Assembly: GCA_016841525.1 (NCBI GenBank)
Contig: JAENYZ010000002.1
Location: forward strand, 540,576 to 604,575
Length of the DNA stretch: 64,000 nucleotides
Direction: 5' to 3'
From: Anaerolineaceae bacterium
Lineage (GTDB): Bacteria; Chloroflexota; Anaerolineae; Anaerolineales; Anaerolineaceae
Shown here piece after piece: positions 1 to 8,815 of this stretch (position 1 is the first letter of the stretch; every line of letters starts with the position of its first letter). Made by a program: the position numbers and the translations under genes. The notes beneath the pieces are model-generated. The model was not told the origin of the DNA, did not search any database, and saw only the letters and a list, made by a program, of their open reading frames with translations.

Positions 1-2454
1 ACCGCTGACGTTGCGGGGCTTACCGCTGATGAATGGGCTTTTGGCAATATTGAGTTTAATACCTTAGCACTTCATACTGGTGGCAAGGAAATTTCCGATG
101 TAGCTGTTCCAGCGGCGGTTTTGCCAGTGGCAGCCAACCTACCAGAATGGGTTTCTTTTGAATCACACCGTGATGCAGATTCCGACACGATTTCAGATTT
201 GATCGCTGTGGAAATTACGGATCTAACCGTGGACACCTATGGGTTTGTTAAGGGTGAGCCGATTGACATTGAGCTGGCTGAAGACCCAACCAACGGTGAT
301 GCATTTGATGATCTTTCACAGGTTTGGTACACCACTATTGATATGACAAACGGTGCTGCCCGGGCTGTAGCTGAAATTACTGCTTCAACGGCACCTGATG
401 TAGACCTGTTCTGGGGCTTTGACGTCAATGATGACGGCATGCCGCAATCAGGTGAGCTTTATGAATCAAGTGCGACGGCGACCGCCTTTGAGTACTTGAG
501 CGATTGGGGCTTCCCCCCTGGTTTTTATGATGTCTGGGTACTCGTTCAAAACTGGACAGGTTCCGGTACGGCAACCGATGATATCACCCTGACACTGGGC
601 GTTGTACCATGGGAGCCTGTTGCACCTCCGACTATGACGGTTCTTGGCCCTGAAACCAATCCTGCTGGCGTTCCCTTTGAACTGGATGTCCTCTGGCACG
701 ATATTGACACAGAGGAAGGCGACCGGCTTTACGGTATGTTTGATGCCTATGCCGATGCAGCTTATGCGACCTGGATTGGCCTGACTGAAGTAGACGTTGT
801 GCGCGGCGCGGACGATGTGGTCAAAACAGCCGATGTTGAAATGGCTGAACCCGGTGATACGGTGACCTATACCATCACAATCAATAACTTCTCAACAAAC
901 CCCCTTGAATATACGATCTATGATGTGTTACCTGAGGGTGTCACTTATGTGCCCGATTCAGTGACAGGCGGTGCCGTTTATGATGATGGTACCAACGCAA
1001 TCACATGGTCAGGTACTGTTGAAGCAAGTTACCGTGATTATGTTGCCACCACCAGCGCGGAAGATCCTGCCTGTACCCTGGCGATTATGGCAGACGGAGA
1101 CCCAACAGATGCTTACCTGGATTGGAAGACAACCAGTTACGGCTTCAGTGCCAATTCAAGCATTTTTGGTGAATTCTGGTATGGCGGATTCTCCGATTAC
1201 GAACCCTTCAATTACTACGGCATAGATTATACTGGCATGGACTTTACTGATGATGCCCGAGTTGGTTTTGATATGCTCGGATATGATTATATCAACCAGG
1301 AATTCCCAAATCCTGCTGAGCCGAATAATACCCTGGGCATGTTCTGGGATGATTTTGTTGTTCAATACGACGCAGCCACAAACAAAGGCGTGTCATTGGT
1401 TGGTGATGGTGAAAGCTTCGCAACCGTTGAATATGATGATATCTACCTGTATGATTTCCCTGAATACACCATGGATGTTGAGATAGGTTTCTTCCTGCAA
1501 CCGGATGATACACCAGGCGCTTATGAAGTTGTATACGCCTACGACAATATCACCCCTGGCTTCTTTGATGTCGCCACAGGTACTATCGGTATGGAAAATG
1601 TTGATGGCACGCAGGGTACAACCTTCAGTTACAATGATACCGAACTCACCATTGCAGATGGTTCCGCGATTTGTTTCGACTGGAAGCTCCTGGCGGCACC
1701 TCCTAAGGAGATCACCTTCCAGGTGACGGTTGATGCTGAATCATTCATAGGTGAGATTGTCAATGAAGCACTCCATGACAATGACCACTTGGGCACGGAT
1801 GAGGAATCTGCTCTGGCAACCTTTGCTTTACCGGCAATCGAACCAGTGATCAATGAATATCTTGCTGATCACTCTGGATCGGATGTAGTTGAATACGTTG
1901 AGATTTTTGGTACCGAGGAGATTGATTACTCTGCTTATACAGTATTAGAGATCGAAGGTGATAGCGGCAGTACAGTTGGTTATATTGATCATGTCATTCC
2001 TGTTGGAACTACCGACATCAATGGTTTGTACCTCGCTTCGCTCAATGCAAACGATCTTGAAAATGGAACGATCTCTCTATTGCTTGTGAAGGATTTCACC
2101 GGCGCATACGGAGAGGACATCGATACGGATGATGATGGCGTGATTGATTATGAACCATGGTCCGCAATGGTCGATTCGGTCGGAGTCTTTGACGGCGGCG
2201 TTGACGATATTGCATATGGGCCAACAATTCTTGAACCTTATTTTGATGGATTTGCATATGATCCAGGTGGCGCTTCACGTATTCCGGATGGTTATGATAC
2301 AGATGCCCCGTCAGATTGGGTTCGGAATGACTATGATGGCGCTGGCCTACCCGGTTTTACTGGTACACCTGAGTTTGGTGAAGCTTACAATACACCAGGC
2401 GATTTCAACAGGATTGTACCCATAAATCTCTATCTGCCGATAATTTTGCGATAA
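1..2454 (+). CDS. Secreted surface protein with DUF11-type repeat, 5'-truncated
   Basis: The reading frame is open from the first base, so the N-terminus and any signal peptide lie outside the window; 817 codons are visible. The protein is acidic, rich in Asp, Thr and Tyr and almost free of Lys, as in secreted beta-rich proteins. A DUF11-like repeat (PGDTVTYTITINN then DVLPEGVTYV) lies near nt 850-980. A lamin-tail-like segment (INEYLADHSGSD then EYVEIFG) starts near nt 1850. The protein ends LYLPIILR, a C-terminal tail of the kind seen on many Anaerolineae exported proteins and also present on the protein at 29896-31176. The upstream part could hold a catalytic domain such as a subtilase, but that cannot be seen. 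Exact function unknown. Confidence 0.8.
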   Translation, partial: TADVAGLTADEWAFGNIEFNTLALHTGGKEISDVAVPAAVLPVAANLPEWVSFESHRDADSDTISDLIAVEITDLTVDTYGFVKGEPIDIELAEDPTNGDAFDDLSQVWYTTIDMTNGAARAVAEITASTAPDVDLFWGFDVNDDGMPQSGELYESSATATAFEYLSDWGFPPGFYDVWVLVQNWTGSGTATDDITLTLGVVPWEPVAPPTMTVLGPETNPAGVPFELDVLWHDIDTEEGDRLYGMFDAYADAAYATWIGLTEVDVVRGADDVVKTADVEMAEPGDTVTYTITINNFSTNPLEYTIYDVLPEGVTYVPDSVTGGAVYDDGTNAITWSGTVEASYRDYVATTSAEDPACTLAIMADGDPTDAYLDWKTTSYGFSANSSIFGEFWYGGFSDYEPFNYYGIDYTGMDFTDDARVGFDMLGYDYINQEFPNPAEPNNTLGMFWDDFVVQYDAATNKGVSLVGDGESFATVEYDDIYLYDFPEYTMDVEIGFFLQPDDTPGAYEVVYAYDNITPGFFDVATGTIGMENVDGTQGTTFSYNDTELTIADGSAICFDWKLLAAPPKEITFQVTVDAESFIGEIVNEALHDNDHLGTDEESALATFALPAIEPVINEYLADHSGSDVVEYVEIFGTEEIDYSAYTVLEIEGDSGSTVGYIDHVIPVGTTDINGLYLASLNANDLENGTISLLLVKDFTGAYGEDIDTDDDGVIDYEPWSAMVDSVGVFDGGVDDIAYGPTILEPYFDGFAYDPGGASRIPDGYDTDAPSDWVRNDYDGAGLPGFTGTPEFGEAYNTPGDFNRIVPINLYLPIILR

Positions 2455-2480
2455 GATTCAGTAATTCACTCACTATTTAT

Positions 2481-2515
2481 CCCTGCTCTCCAAAAGAGGG
2501 CAGGGATTTTTTGTT
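2481..2515 (+). terminator. Intrinsic terminator after the surface protein
   Basis: A CCCTGC/GCAGGG stem with extra inner pairing and an AAAA-containing loop is followed by a T run. It starts 27 bases after the stop codon. The rest of the gap to 2715 is AT-rich and probably carries the promoter of the next gene. Confidence 0.8.
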
Positions 2516-2715
2516 ACATCTTGAGCAAGTTGTGAGCAGAAAATCCTCAATTGATACGCATTTGTTATATCTAAATCAGTTTTAAATCCCCCCATGCATA
2601 CAATTCAATGTTAAAATAATATGTGGATAAGAAATAATCAATCAAATTTTCTTCGTAGTTTCTCCTTTATTTACAGTTAGATATTCCTCATACCTTGGTT
2701 TTTGGAGGTGGCAAG

Positions 2716-5700
2716 ATGGACCAGATCTTTATCGCACGGGAACAGCAGCTAAAGCAGTTGAGCGAGTGGTTGGCGCAGGCGGTTGCAGGGCATGGCCAGG
2801 TGAGCTTTGTCAGCGGGGAGGCTGGCAGCGGCAAGAGCACCCTTGTTAACGAATTCATCAAACGGGCACAGAAGCAGGACAAGGACCTGGCAGCAGCTGT
2901 AGGCTTGTGTGATGCCCAGACGGGCTTGGGTGATGCCTATTTGCCCTTCAGGGAGGTAATGGGGCAGCTGACGGGAGATGTGGATGCTAAGCTGGCACAG
3001 GGCGCCATCACCCAGGAGAATGCGGGCAGACTGAAAAATATGCTGGTGCTGGCTGGGCAGGCGATTGTGGACGTGGGCCCGGACTTGATTGGCGTATTTG
3101 TGCCGGGTGTAGGGCTGGCGACCAAACTGGGGACCTTTGTGGCGGAGAAAGTCGGTTGGCTGGAGAAGCTGGAAAAGCTGGTAAACAAGCCCAAGGAAAA
3201 GCTGGGAGAAAGCGGCATCCAGGAAAGCCACATCTTTGAGCAGTACGCCAACGTGCTGTGTCGGATATCGGAGAAGAATCCATTGCTGATCATCCTGGAT
3301 GACTTGCATTGGGCTGATGCCGCCTCAATCAATTTGCTGTTTCACCTGGGGAGGCGAATTGGAGAGCATCGCATCATGATCCTGGGTACCTATCGCAGTG
3401 CAGAGGTGGCCATTGGCCGTGGTGGGGAGCGGCATCCGTTGGAAAAGGTGCTGGCAGAATTCAAGCGTTACTTTGGAGAGATCATTCTTGACCTGGATCA
3501 AGCAGTTGAGGAGGAGGGTAGGTCCTTTGTTGCTGAATTTTTGGGGACGGAACCCAACAAACTGGATGAAGCATTCAAAGATAAGCTTTACGAGCATACC
3601 GGTGGACATCCCTTGTTCACTGTGGAACTGCTGAGGAATATACAGGAGCGCGGTGACCTGGTAAAAGATCAAGAAGGGTTGTGGATAGAGAGTCAGTATT
3701 TGGATTGGAACAAATTACCAACGAAAGTGGAGGGTGTGATTGAGGAACGGATTGGCCGTTTGCAGGCGGAGTTAAAAGAGGTTCTGACGGTGGGAAGCGT
3801 GCAGGGAGAGGACTTCACAGCAGAGGTTGTGGCGCGGGTGCAGCAAGCTGAGGCTGGGGGCTTGATCCGGAAGTTGAGCGGAGAATTGGAGCGTCAGCAC
3901 CGGTTGGTGCATGGGGAGGGGATCAGGCGGTTAGATCCGGGTGGACAGCGACTATCCCTATTCAGGTTTCAGCACAATCTATTCAGGTCCTATTTATACA
4001 ATGAATTAAGCGAAGCTGAACGTGTCTACCTGCATGAGGATGTGGGGAGGGCGTTGGAGGCGCTGTATGCCGAGCAGGCGGATGAGATTGCCGTGCTGTT
4101 GGCACTGCATTTTGAGAGGGCAGGGGTGGACGATAAGGCGCGACACTACCTGCAGAAGGCAGGTGAGCAGGCCGCTGAAAGATATGCCAACGAGGAAGCG
4201 ATTGAATACTTCACCCGGGCGCTGGAGATGACGCCTGAGACAGAGCTTGAAAAACGTTATGAACTATTGTTATTAAGGGAAAGTATCTACAGTCAAAAGG
4301 GAGATGTTGAATTACAACAACAGGATATTGACACTTTGATGGATATTGTTTACCAGGTAAATAACGAACACTGGTTGGCTGAAGTGTTATATCGAAAATC
4401 TCAATATAATCAAAGGGTTGGTGATTTCCAATCAGTCGTGGAAATTGCAAATGATCTGATTCGACTCTCAGATGTCTTGCATGATAACAAAGTTAAAATT
4501 AGAGGTCATCTTGTGGCGGGAGTGGCTGAAACAAGCAGAGGGAATCAAGAGATTGCCAGAGATCATTTAGTAAAATCCTTGGAATTAGCAAGCAATGAAG
4601 GGCGGCAGCACGAAGAAATGCAATGTTTGAGAAGTCTTTCCAGCATTGAAAGAGAACAAAGCAACTTTGATGAAGCCATTACCTATTGTAAAAGCGCTTT
4701 AGAGTTAGCTAAAAAAAATTATGAAAGAATTGAAGAAAGCAAAATATTAATCATATTAGGAAATCTTTCAAGTGACCAGGGCAATGAAAGCAAAGCGCGA
4801 TTCTTTTATGAGGAAGCTTTGCCAATCCTAAGAGAGGTTGGATCGCGACCTAATGAAGCGATACTGCTGAGCAATATGGGTTGTACCTATGCCAATAAGG
4901 GTGATTATAGAACTGCATTACCCTATTTTGAGCAAGCACGGAAAATAAGTCACGATGTGGGTTATCGTGAAATGGAATGTGTTGCCCTTGGCAATCTTGG
5001 TGAGCTATCTGCATCCTTAGGGGATTTTATTGAAGCTAAAAATTACTTCAATGAGGCTCTAGAAATCAACAGGGAAATAGGATATAAATTTTCGGAAATG
5101 ATCGTTTTAAGTCAATTGGGACAAATATTTGAAAGTCTTGGAGAATATTCGCTGGCTAGAGAATATCTTGAAAAATCACTCTTACTCACTATTGAATTAG
5201 AATCTAAAGAGTGGGAGGTTAAGCTGCATTCAGAAATTGGTAGGCTGTTAGATGCCGCTGGTTTATATAATGAGGCAAATGAGGAATTAATTAAGGCTAT
5301 TGAAATTACTAAGAATTTTGATGTTAAATCGGAAGAATGTGATGCATGGGCGTATCGAGGTTTATTGCTTCATCATTTGAATCAGAATCGAGAAGCGGAA
5401 ACTTCTATCAATAAAGCTTTAAATATTGCAAATGGTATAGACGTGGAATCAACTGAGAGATTTGCATATCTGCATTTGGGTAATGTTTTAACCTCATTAG
5501 AAAATTATGATAAGGCCAGAGATTGTTATTCAAAATGTATAAAAATGGCCAATATTATGGGACAAACTTATTTGATTCCCGAAATACAAGCTGGTCAGGC
5601 AAGGGTTGCTGTGTTAGAAGGCAAGCTGGATGAGGCGATGAAATATATTGAGCAGATTCTGGATTACCTCAAAAACCGCAATCTAGTCGGCACAGATGAA

Positions 5701-5898
5701 CCCATGCGCATCTACCTGACCTGCTGCCAGGTTTTGCAAGCAGTTGGCGATCCTCGTGCAGACGAGATAATCACACAAGCCCACAGTATTCTGGAAGCGC
5801 GGGCAAACGAGATCACTGATGATGTGATGCGTCAATCTTATCTTGAAAATGTAGAAGCCAACCTGGCTGTCCTTCAGGCATACCATGGGCTTTCTTGA
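2716..5898 (+). CDS. STAND-type AAA ATPase with long TPR array
   Basis: Predicted signal-transducing ATPase of about 1060 residues. The AAA_16-type NTPase has Walker A GEAGSGKS at residues 34-41 and Walker B LLIILDDLHWAD near residue 195. From about residue 490 to 1030 there is a long tetratricopeptide array (motifs such as EAIEYFTRALEM and LPYFEQARKIS). No DNA-binding, cyclase or kinase domain is visible, so the output is unknown. The ATG at 2716 is chosen because GGAGGTG lies five bases upstream; a TTG at 2695 is in frame but precedes the ribosome binding site. The DNA of the TPR part (about 4240-5640) is far more AT-rich than the ATPase part. The C-terminal motif (RANEITDD..RQSYLEN) recurs in the regulator at 31633-35115. 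Confidence 0.85.
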   Translation: MDQIFIAREQQLKQLSEWLAQAVAGHGQVSFVSGEAGSGKSTLVNEFIKRAQKQDKDLAAAVGLCDAQTGLGDAYLPFREVMGQLTGDVDAKLAQGAITQENAGRLKNMLVLAGQAIVDVGPDLIGVFVPGVGLATKLGTFVAEKVGWLEKLEKLVNKPKEKLGESGIQESHIFEQYANVLCRISEKNPLLIILDDLHWADAASINLLFHLGRRIGEHRIMILGTYRSAEVAIGRGGERHPLEKVLAEFKRYFGEIILDLDQAVEEEGRSFVAEFLGTEPNKLDEAFKDKLYEHTGGHPLFTVELLRNIQERGDLVKDQEGLWIESQYLDWNKLPTKVEGVIEERIGRLQAELKEVLTVGSVQGEDFTAEVVARVQQAEAGGLIRKLSGELERQHRLVHGEGIRRLDPGGQRLSLFRFQHNLFRSYLYNELSEAERVYLHEDVGRALEALYAEQADEIAVLLALHFERAGVDDKARHYLQKAGEQAAERYANEEAIEYFTRALEMTPETELEKRYELLLLRESIYSQKGDVELQQQDIDTLMDIVYQVNNEHWLAEVLYRKSQYNQRVGDFQSVVEIANDLIRLSDVLHDNKVKIRGHLVAGVAETSRGNQEIARDHLVKSLELASNEGRQHEEMQCLRSLSSIEREQSNFDEAITYCKSALELAKKNYERIEESKILIILGNLSSDQGNESKARFFYEEALPILREVGSRPNEAILLSNMGCTYANKGDYRTALPYFEQARKISHDVGYREMECVALGNLGELSASLGDFIEAKNYFNEALEINREIGYKFSEMIVLSQLGQIFESLGEYSLAREYLEKSLLLTIELESKEWEVKLHSEIGRLLDAAGLYNEANEELIKAIEITKNFDVKSEECDAWAYRGLLLHHLNQNREAETSINKALNIANGIDVESTERFAYLHLGNVLTSLENYDKARDCYSKCIKMANIMGQTYLIPEIQAGQARVAVLEGKLDEAMKYIEQILDYLKNRNLVGTDEPMRIYLTCCQVLQAVGDPRADEIITQAHSILEARANEITDDVMRQSYLENVEANLAVLQAYHGLS

Positions 5899-5946
5899 TT
5901 TGGGACAATCTTTAAATGTTTGATCTACTTCCCTTTGATTTGTTAT

Positions 5947-6585
5947 TCACAAACTGAAACCACACGTCCTCAATATCGTCAGCGCAATTAGCATGTGGCC
6001 TTCCCGGGTCGGATGAACCCGGTCTGCTGTCCAGTACTTCGTGGGCTTGGAGAGCATTGCCCAATCGAAGGCGGGCTGCAGGTGTACAACAGGAAGATCA
6101 AATTCCTCACCGATCGTATCAACAGCAGACTGGTATTCGCTCAGTTTTTTACGGAATGGGTTTTCTTCATTTTGTTCCGCTAAATATGGTGCAATAAGGC
6201 GGATTTCCATCCTTGGAACGGTCCGTGCACCTCTTAGCAACTGCTTATAGGTGTTGGTAAACTCAGGAAGCGAGACCGCTTCATCCCGATCACCTTCGAA
6301 GTAGCGCCAAACATCATTCACACCGATAAAGATAAATAACCAGTCAGGGCTGATTTCAAGTACGTCCGACCGCCAGCGGGATTTGAGGTCCAGGATGGTG
6401 TTCCCGCTGATCCCTTTGTTGATCACGTTGAGTTTTAGTTCGGGATAGCCCGCCTGGAGCAGGTCATGGATGAGATGGACATAGCCGTCACCTAACGGGT
6501 TGAAGGCGGGTTCTCTTCTGCCGCAGTCGGAGATGCTGTCACCGATGAACTCGATGGTTTGTTTAGCCTTGAATAAGAGCGTCAT
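5947..6585 (-). CDS. SGNH/GDSL-family hydrolase
   Basis: Predicted esterase or lipase of the SGNH superfamily, 212 residues, the usual size of a single-domain member. Block I is IGDSISD with the nucleophile Ser17. The block II glycine is in NKGISGNT. Block III is GVND (88-91). Block V is DRVHPT with Asp188 and His191, so all catalytic positions are present. There is no signal peptide, so it is probably cytoplasmic. It converges with the STAND ATPase gene upstream. The physiological substrate (acetylated sugar, lysophospholipid or other ester) cannot be told from sequence. Confidence 0.88.
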   Translation of the reverse strand: MTLLFKAKQTIEFIGDSISDCGRREPAFNPLGDGYVHLIHDLLQAGYPELKLNVINKGISGNTILDLKSRWRSDVLEISPDWLFIFIGVNDVWRYFEGDRDEAVSLPEFTNTYKQLLRGARTVPRMEIRLIAPYLAEQNEENPFRKKLSEYQSAVDTIGEEFDLPVVHLQPAFDWAMLSKPTKYWTADRVHPTREGHMLIALTILRTCGFSL

Positions 6586-6684
6586 TTGAAGTTCCTTTTG
6601 GTATTGTCTTAAGACATATTATAAATGCCTTTTTGTAAGGGTGCTTGGGATTCTGATGGTGAATTGAATTTGTGGTTATTATTT

Positions 6685-6928
6685 CCCCCTGTTTGCAGGG
6701 GGTATCCCTCATTCGTCACGCCTTTGGCGTGCCACCTTCCCCCGAGGGAAGGCATCTGGTGGTCATGGATTAAGATGTGGTTAGCAATCCAATATTGGTC
6801 CTCACTTCTTTCGTAGTGATCGTGCCTCATCCATCACGTCGTATCTCCTCTGCACCTAAAGGTGTTACGCTGCGCTTCAGGGAAGGCTCAAAGTGTGTCA
6901 CGTAGGTTGCTAATGCAACCATACGTGA
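6685..6928. repeat. Composite REP-like hairpin element
   Basis: The 483-base gap between 6586 and 7068 holds no convincing gene. It contains successive hairpins: CCCCCT..AGGGGG (6685-6702), CACGCC-ttt-GGCGTG (6717-6731), CCTTCCC..GGGAAGG (6735-6752), a CACC..GGTG stem near 6855, and a long imperfect stem TCACGTA..TACGTGA (6898-6928). The order CCTCAT-hairpin-CCTTC..GAAGG matches the right arm of the element at 16030-16170, so both belong to one repeat family. Confidence 0.7.
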
Positions 6929-7001
6929 CCTGCGCCAAAGCAAAGGTCCTTCGAATGACCAAATTTTTATCTGAAAAAGAATTTACAGGAAGAATGTCAT
7001 A

Positions 7002-7030
7002 TTGACTTCAGTATGCCAATTAAATAGAAT
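7002..7030 (+). promoter_or_regulatory. Sigma70-type promoter of the arsR operon
   Basis: TTGACT (7002-7007), 17-base spacer, TAGAAT (7025-7030). The predicted start of transcription falls inside the operator-like box at 7035-7057, which fits repression by the ArsR product. A second possible -10 (TATAAT, 7053-7058) lies closer to the gene. Confidence 0.7.
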
Positions 7031-7034
7031 CGCT

Positions 7035-7057
7035 TATATGCAAAAATTGATATATAA
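7035..7057. promoter_or_regulatory. Operator-like box 1 (ArsR autoregulation)
   Basis: A 23-base AT-rich box beginning TATATGCAAAAA and ending ATATATAA. It is identical at 20 of 23 positions to the box at 7407-7429; only the central positions 13-15 differ. It sits at the expected transcription start of arsR. Confidence 0.65.
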
Positions 7058-7068
7058 TAAGTTCTGTT

Positions 7069-7392
7069 ATGAATACTTACAAAACGAAGGCTGATCTATT
7101 TCACATCCTGTCCCACCCGGTTCGCTTGCAGATCCTGGATGAACTGCGCAAGCGGCAGGCTTGTGTCTGCCATCTGCAGGCTGTCACCAAGCGTCCCCAG
7201 GCTTACGTCTCCCAGCAATTAAAGATTTTGCGGGATGCTGATTTGGTGATCGACGAAAAAGACGGACAGAATGTTTTTTATCGCCTGACCTGCGACTTGA
7301 CGCGTGAATTACTCAAAGAAACAATAGGTCAGGCAGGCGGACCCAGCCATCCGGAAGGCTGCACCTGCCCATTTTGTTCGCAGGAGAAATAA
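7069..7392 (+). CDS. ArsR/SmtB-family metal-sensing repressor
   Basis: Winged-helix repressor of 107 residues, normal for the family. The HTH core is FHILSHPVRLQILDEL followed by the recognition region (QAYVSQQLKILRDADLV). CVC at Cys32-Cys34 occupies the position of the ArsR alpha-3 metal site (ELCVCDL in classical ArsR). A second Cys cluster CTCPFC (Cys98, 100, 103) lies at the C-terminus. This suggests sensing of arsenic or another thiophilic metal, or of redox state. It is the first gene of an operon with a permease and a thioredoxin-like protein. No clear Shine-Dalgarno precedes the ATG. Confidence 0.9.
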   Translation: MNTYKTKADLFHILSHPVRLQILDELRKRQACVCHLQAVTKRPQAYVSQQLKILRDADLVIDEKDGQNVFYRLTCDLTRELLKETIGQAGGPSHPEGCTCPFCSQEK

Positions 7393-7406
7393 AATTTTTA
7401 ACTGAA

Positions 7407-7429
7407 TATATGCAAAAAAACATATATAA
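7407..7429. promoter_or_regulatory. Operator-like box 2, before the permease gene
   Basis: A 23-base box nearly identical to the one at 7035-7057. In this copy ATATATG and CATATAT form a 7-base inverted repeat around CAAAAAAA. It lies just upstream of the permease ribosome binding site (AAGGAG, 7427-7432), so a bound repressor could block elongation or a second promoter. Confidence 0.6.
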
Positions 7430-7438
7430 GGAGCCAAT

Positions 7439-8794
7439 TTGAACATCGCGAACACCATTTTCAACTTGCTGCAATCAGGCCTGGGTGGGCTTGCTGCCTA
7501 TTTGGCTGCCCACGTGCTCTTATGCCTGCTGCCTGCATTCTTTATTGCCGGGGCTCTGGCAGCCCTGATGCCAAAAGAAGCTATCACCCGTTATTTAGGA
7601 CGGGATGCACCAAAGTGGATTTCTTACCCGGCTTCAGCTCTTGGCGGGTTTTTTCTAGCGGTTTGTTCCTGCACGATCATGCCCTTGTTTGCCAGCATCT
7701 ACAAAAAAGGCGCCGGACTGGGACCGGCGATCACCTTTTTATTTGTTGGTCCGGCAGTTAATATTCTGGCAATTTCTTTCACCGGGGTTCAAATTGGGAT
7801 GGATATTGCCCTTGCCCGGGTGATCTTATCGATGGTCTTTGGTGTTCTTATTGGTTTGTTGATGGCCTGGTTCTTCAGGAAAGATGATGCCGCCCACGCA
7901 GAAGAAGCTAACAACAATAATATGTTCGCTGCAAAATCAACTATTCCAGGCCGGACAATTGTTTTCTTTTTGCTGCTTCTTGGCACCCTGCTGGCTGGCA
8001 CTTTGCAGATTGGCCTTTTTAGAAATGTCTTTTTTGAATTCACAGTTCCTGGCTCCTGGCCCTCAAATCTTCAGAATTTCCTGGACAGCCTGATCCCACC
8101 CGACCCCAGTTTGGGCATCGAAGGTGTCAGCGTTCATGGGCTGTTTTTGATCATTTTGTTGATTTTGATCGGCGTGTTTGCAATAAAGGGTTTCAAGGAT
8201 CTTTATGAGGGATTTTCAACCTGGACTTATATCACCCTGGGATTGATCACGCTGACGTTGATCGCGGCTTCGTTTTCTGTCATGACGACTGAAGCAGGCT
8301 TGGAGATTGGTTTCAACGGGCGATTAATTGCTGAAACCCTGCTGTTGGCAGGCGCCTGGTGGATGATGGCGAAGAAATTTGAAGAAAGCCAACGTCAGGA
8401 ATGGCTTTGGGAGACATGGCGTTTTGTTAAGCAAATCATCCCATTGCTGCTGGTGGGTGTTTTTGCGGCATCCATTGCACGCGCGCTGATCCCTGCGGTC
8501 TGGATTCAAACCCTGGCAGGGCGAAACACGATCTGGGCGAATTTAGCTGGCGTGATTTTTGGCGTGTTCATGTACTTCCCAACATTGGTTGAAGTACCTG
8601 TAGCTCAAACATTCCTATCTTTGGGTATGCATCGGGGACCTTTATTGGCTTATTTACTGGCGGATCCCGAGTTGAGCTTGCAGTCGATCCTGATCACCAA
8701 TTCAGTCATTGGTAAAAAGAAAACGGCGGTTTATGTCATTTTGGTAGCGATATTCAGCACCCTTGCTGGCTTGATATTTGGTTGGTTTGTATAA
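7439..8794 (+). CDS. Permease of the ArsP/UPF0718 (DUF318) family
   Basis: Polytopic inner-membrane protein of 451 residues with two homologous halves (about 20-145 and 310-451) separated by a less conserved middle with extra membrane segments. The first half carries AVCSCTIMPLF with Cys76 and Cys78, the CxC signature of this family. ArsP members export trivalent organoarsenicals; related permeases often pair with ArsR regulators and small thioredoxins, as here. The start is a TTG with AAGGAG seven bases upstream. Substrate assignment (organoarsenical or another thiophilic compound) is inference. It is 46 bases downstream of arsR and co-oriented with it. Confidence 0.85.
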   Translation: MNIANTIFNLLQSGLGGLAAYLAAHVLLCLLPAFFIAGALAALMPKEAITRYLGRDAPKWISYPASALGGFFLAVCSCTIMPLFASIYKKGAGLGPAITFLFVGPAVNILAISFTGVQIGMDIALARVILSMVFGVLIGLLMAWFFRKDDAAHAEEANNNNMFAAKSTIPGRTIVFFLLLLGTLLAGTLQIGLFRNVFFEFTVPGSWPSNLQNFLDSLIPPDPSLGIEGVSVHGLFLIILLILIGVFAIKGFKDLYEGFSTWTYITLGLITLTLIAASFSVMTTEAGLEIGFNGRLIAETLLLAGAWWMMAKKFEESQRQEWLWETWRFVKQIIPLLLVGVFAASIARALIPAVWIQTLAGRNTIWANLAGVIFGVFMYFPTLVEVPVAQTFLSLGMHRGPLLAYLLADPELSLQSILITNSVIGKKKTAVYVILVAIFSTLAGLIFGWFV

Positions 8795-8815
8795 AATATA
8801 AAGGAGATTTTAAAA

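Noticed and set aside
2716..5898. Frameshift or gene fusion at the composition step near 4240
   Set aside because: The frame stays open and the TPR periodicity runs through the step; only base composition changes.
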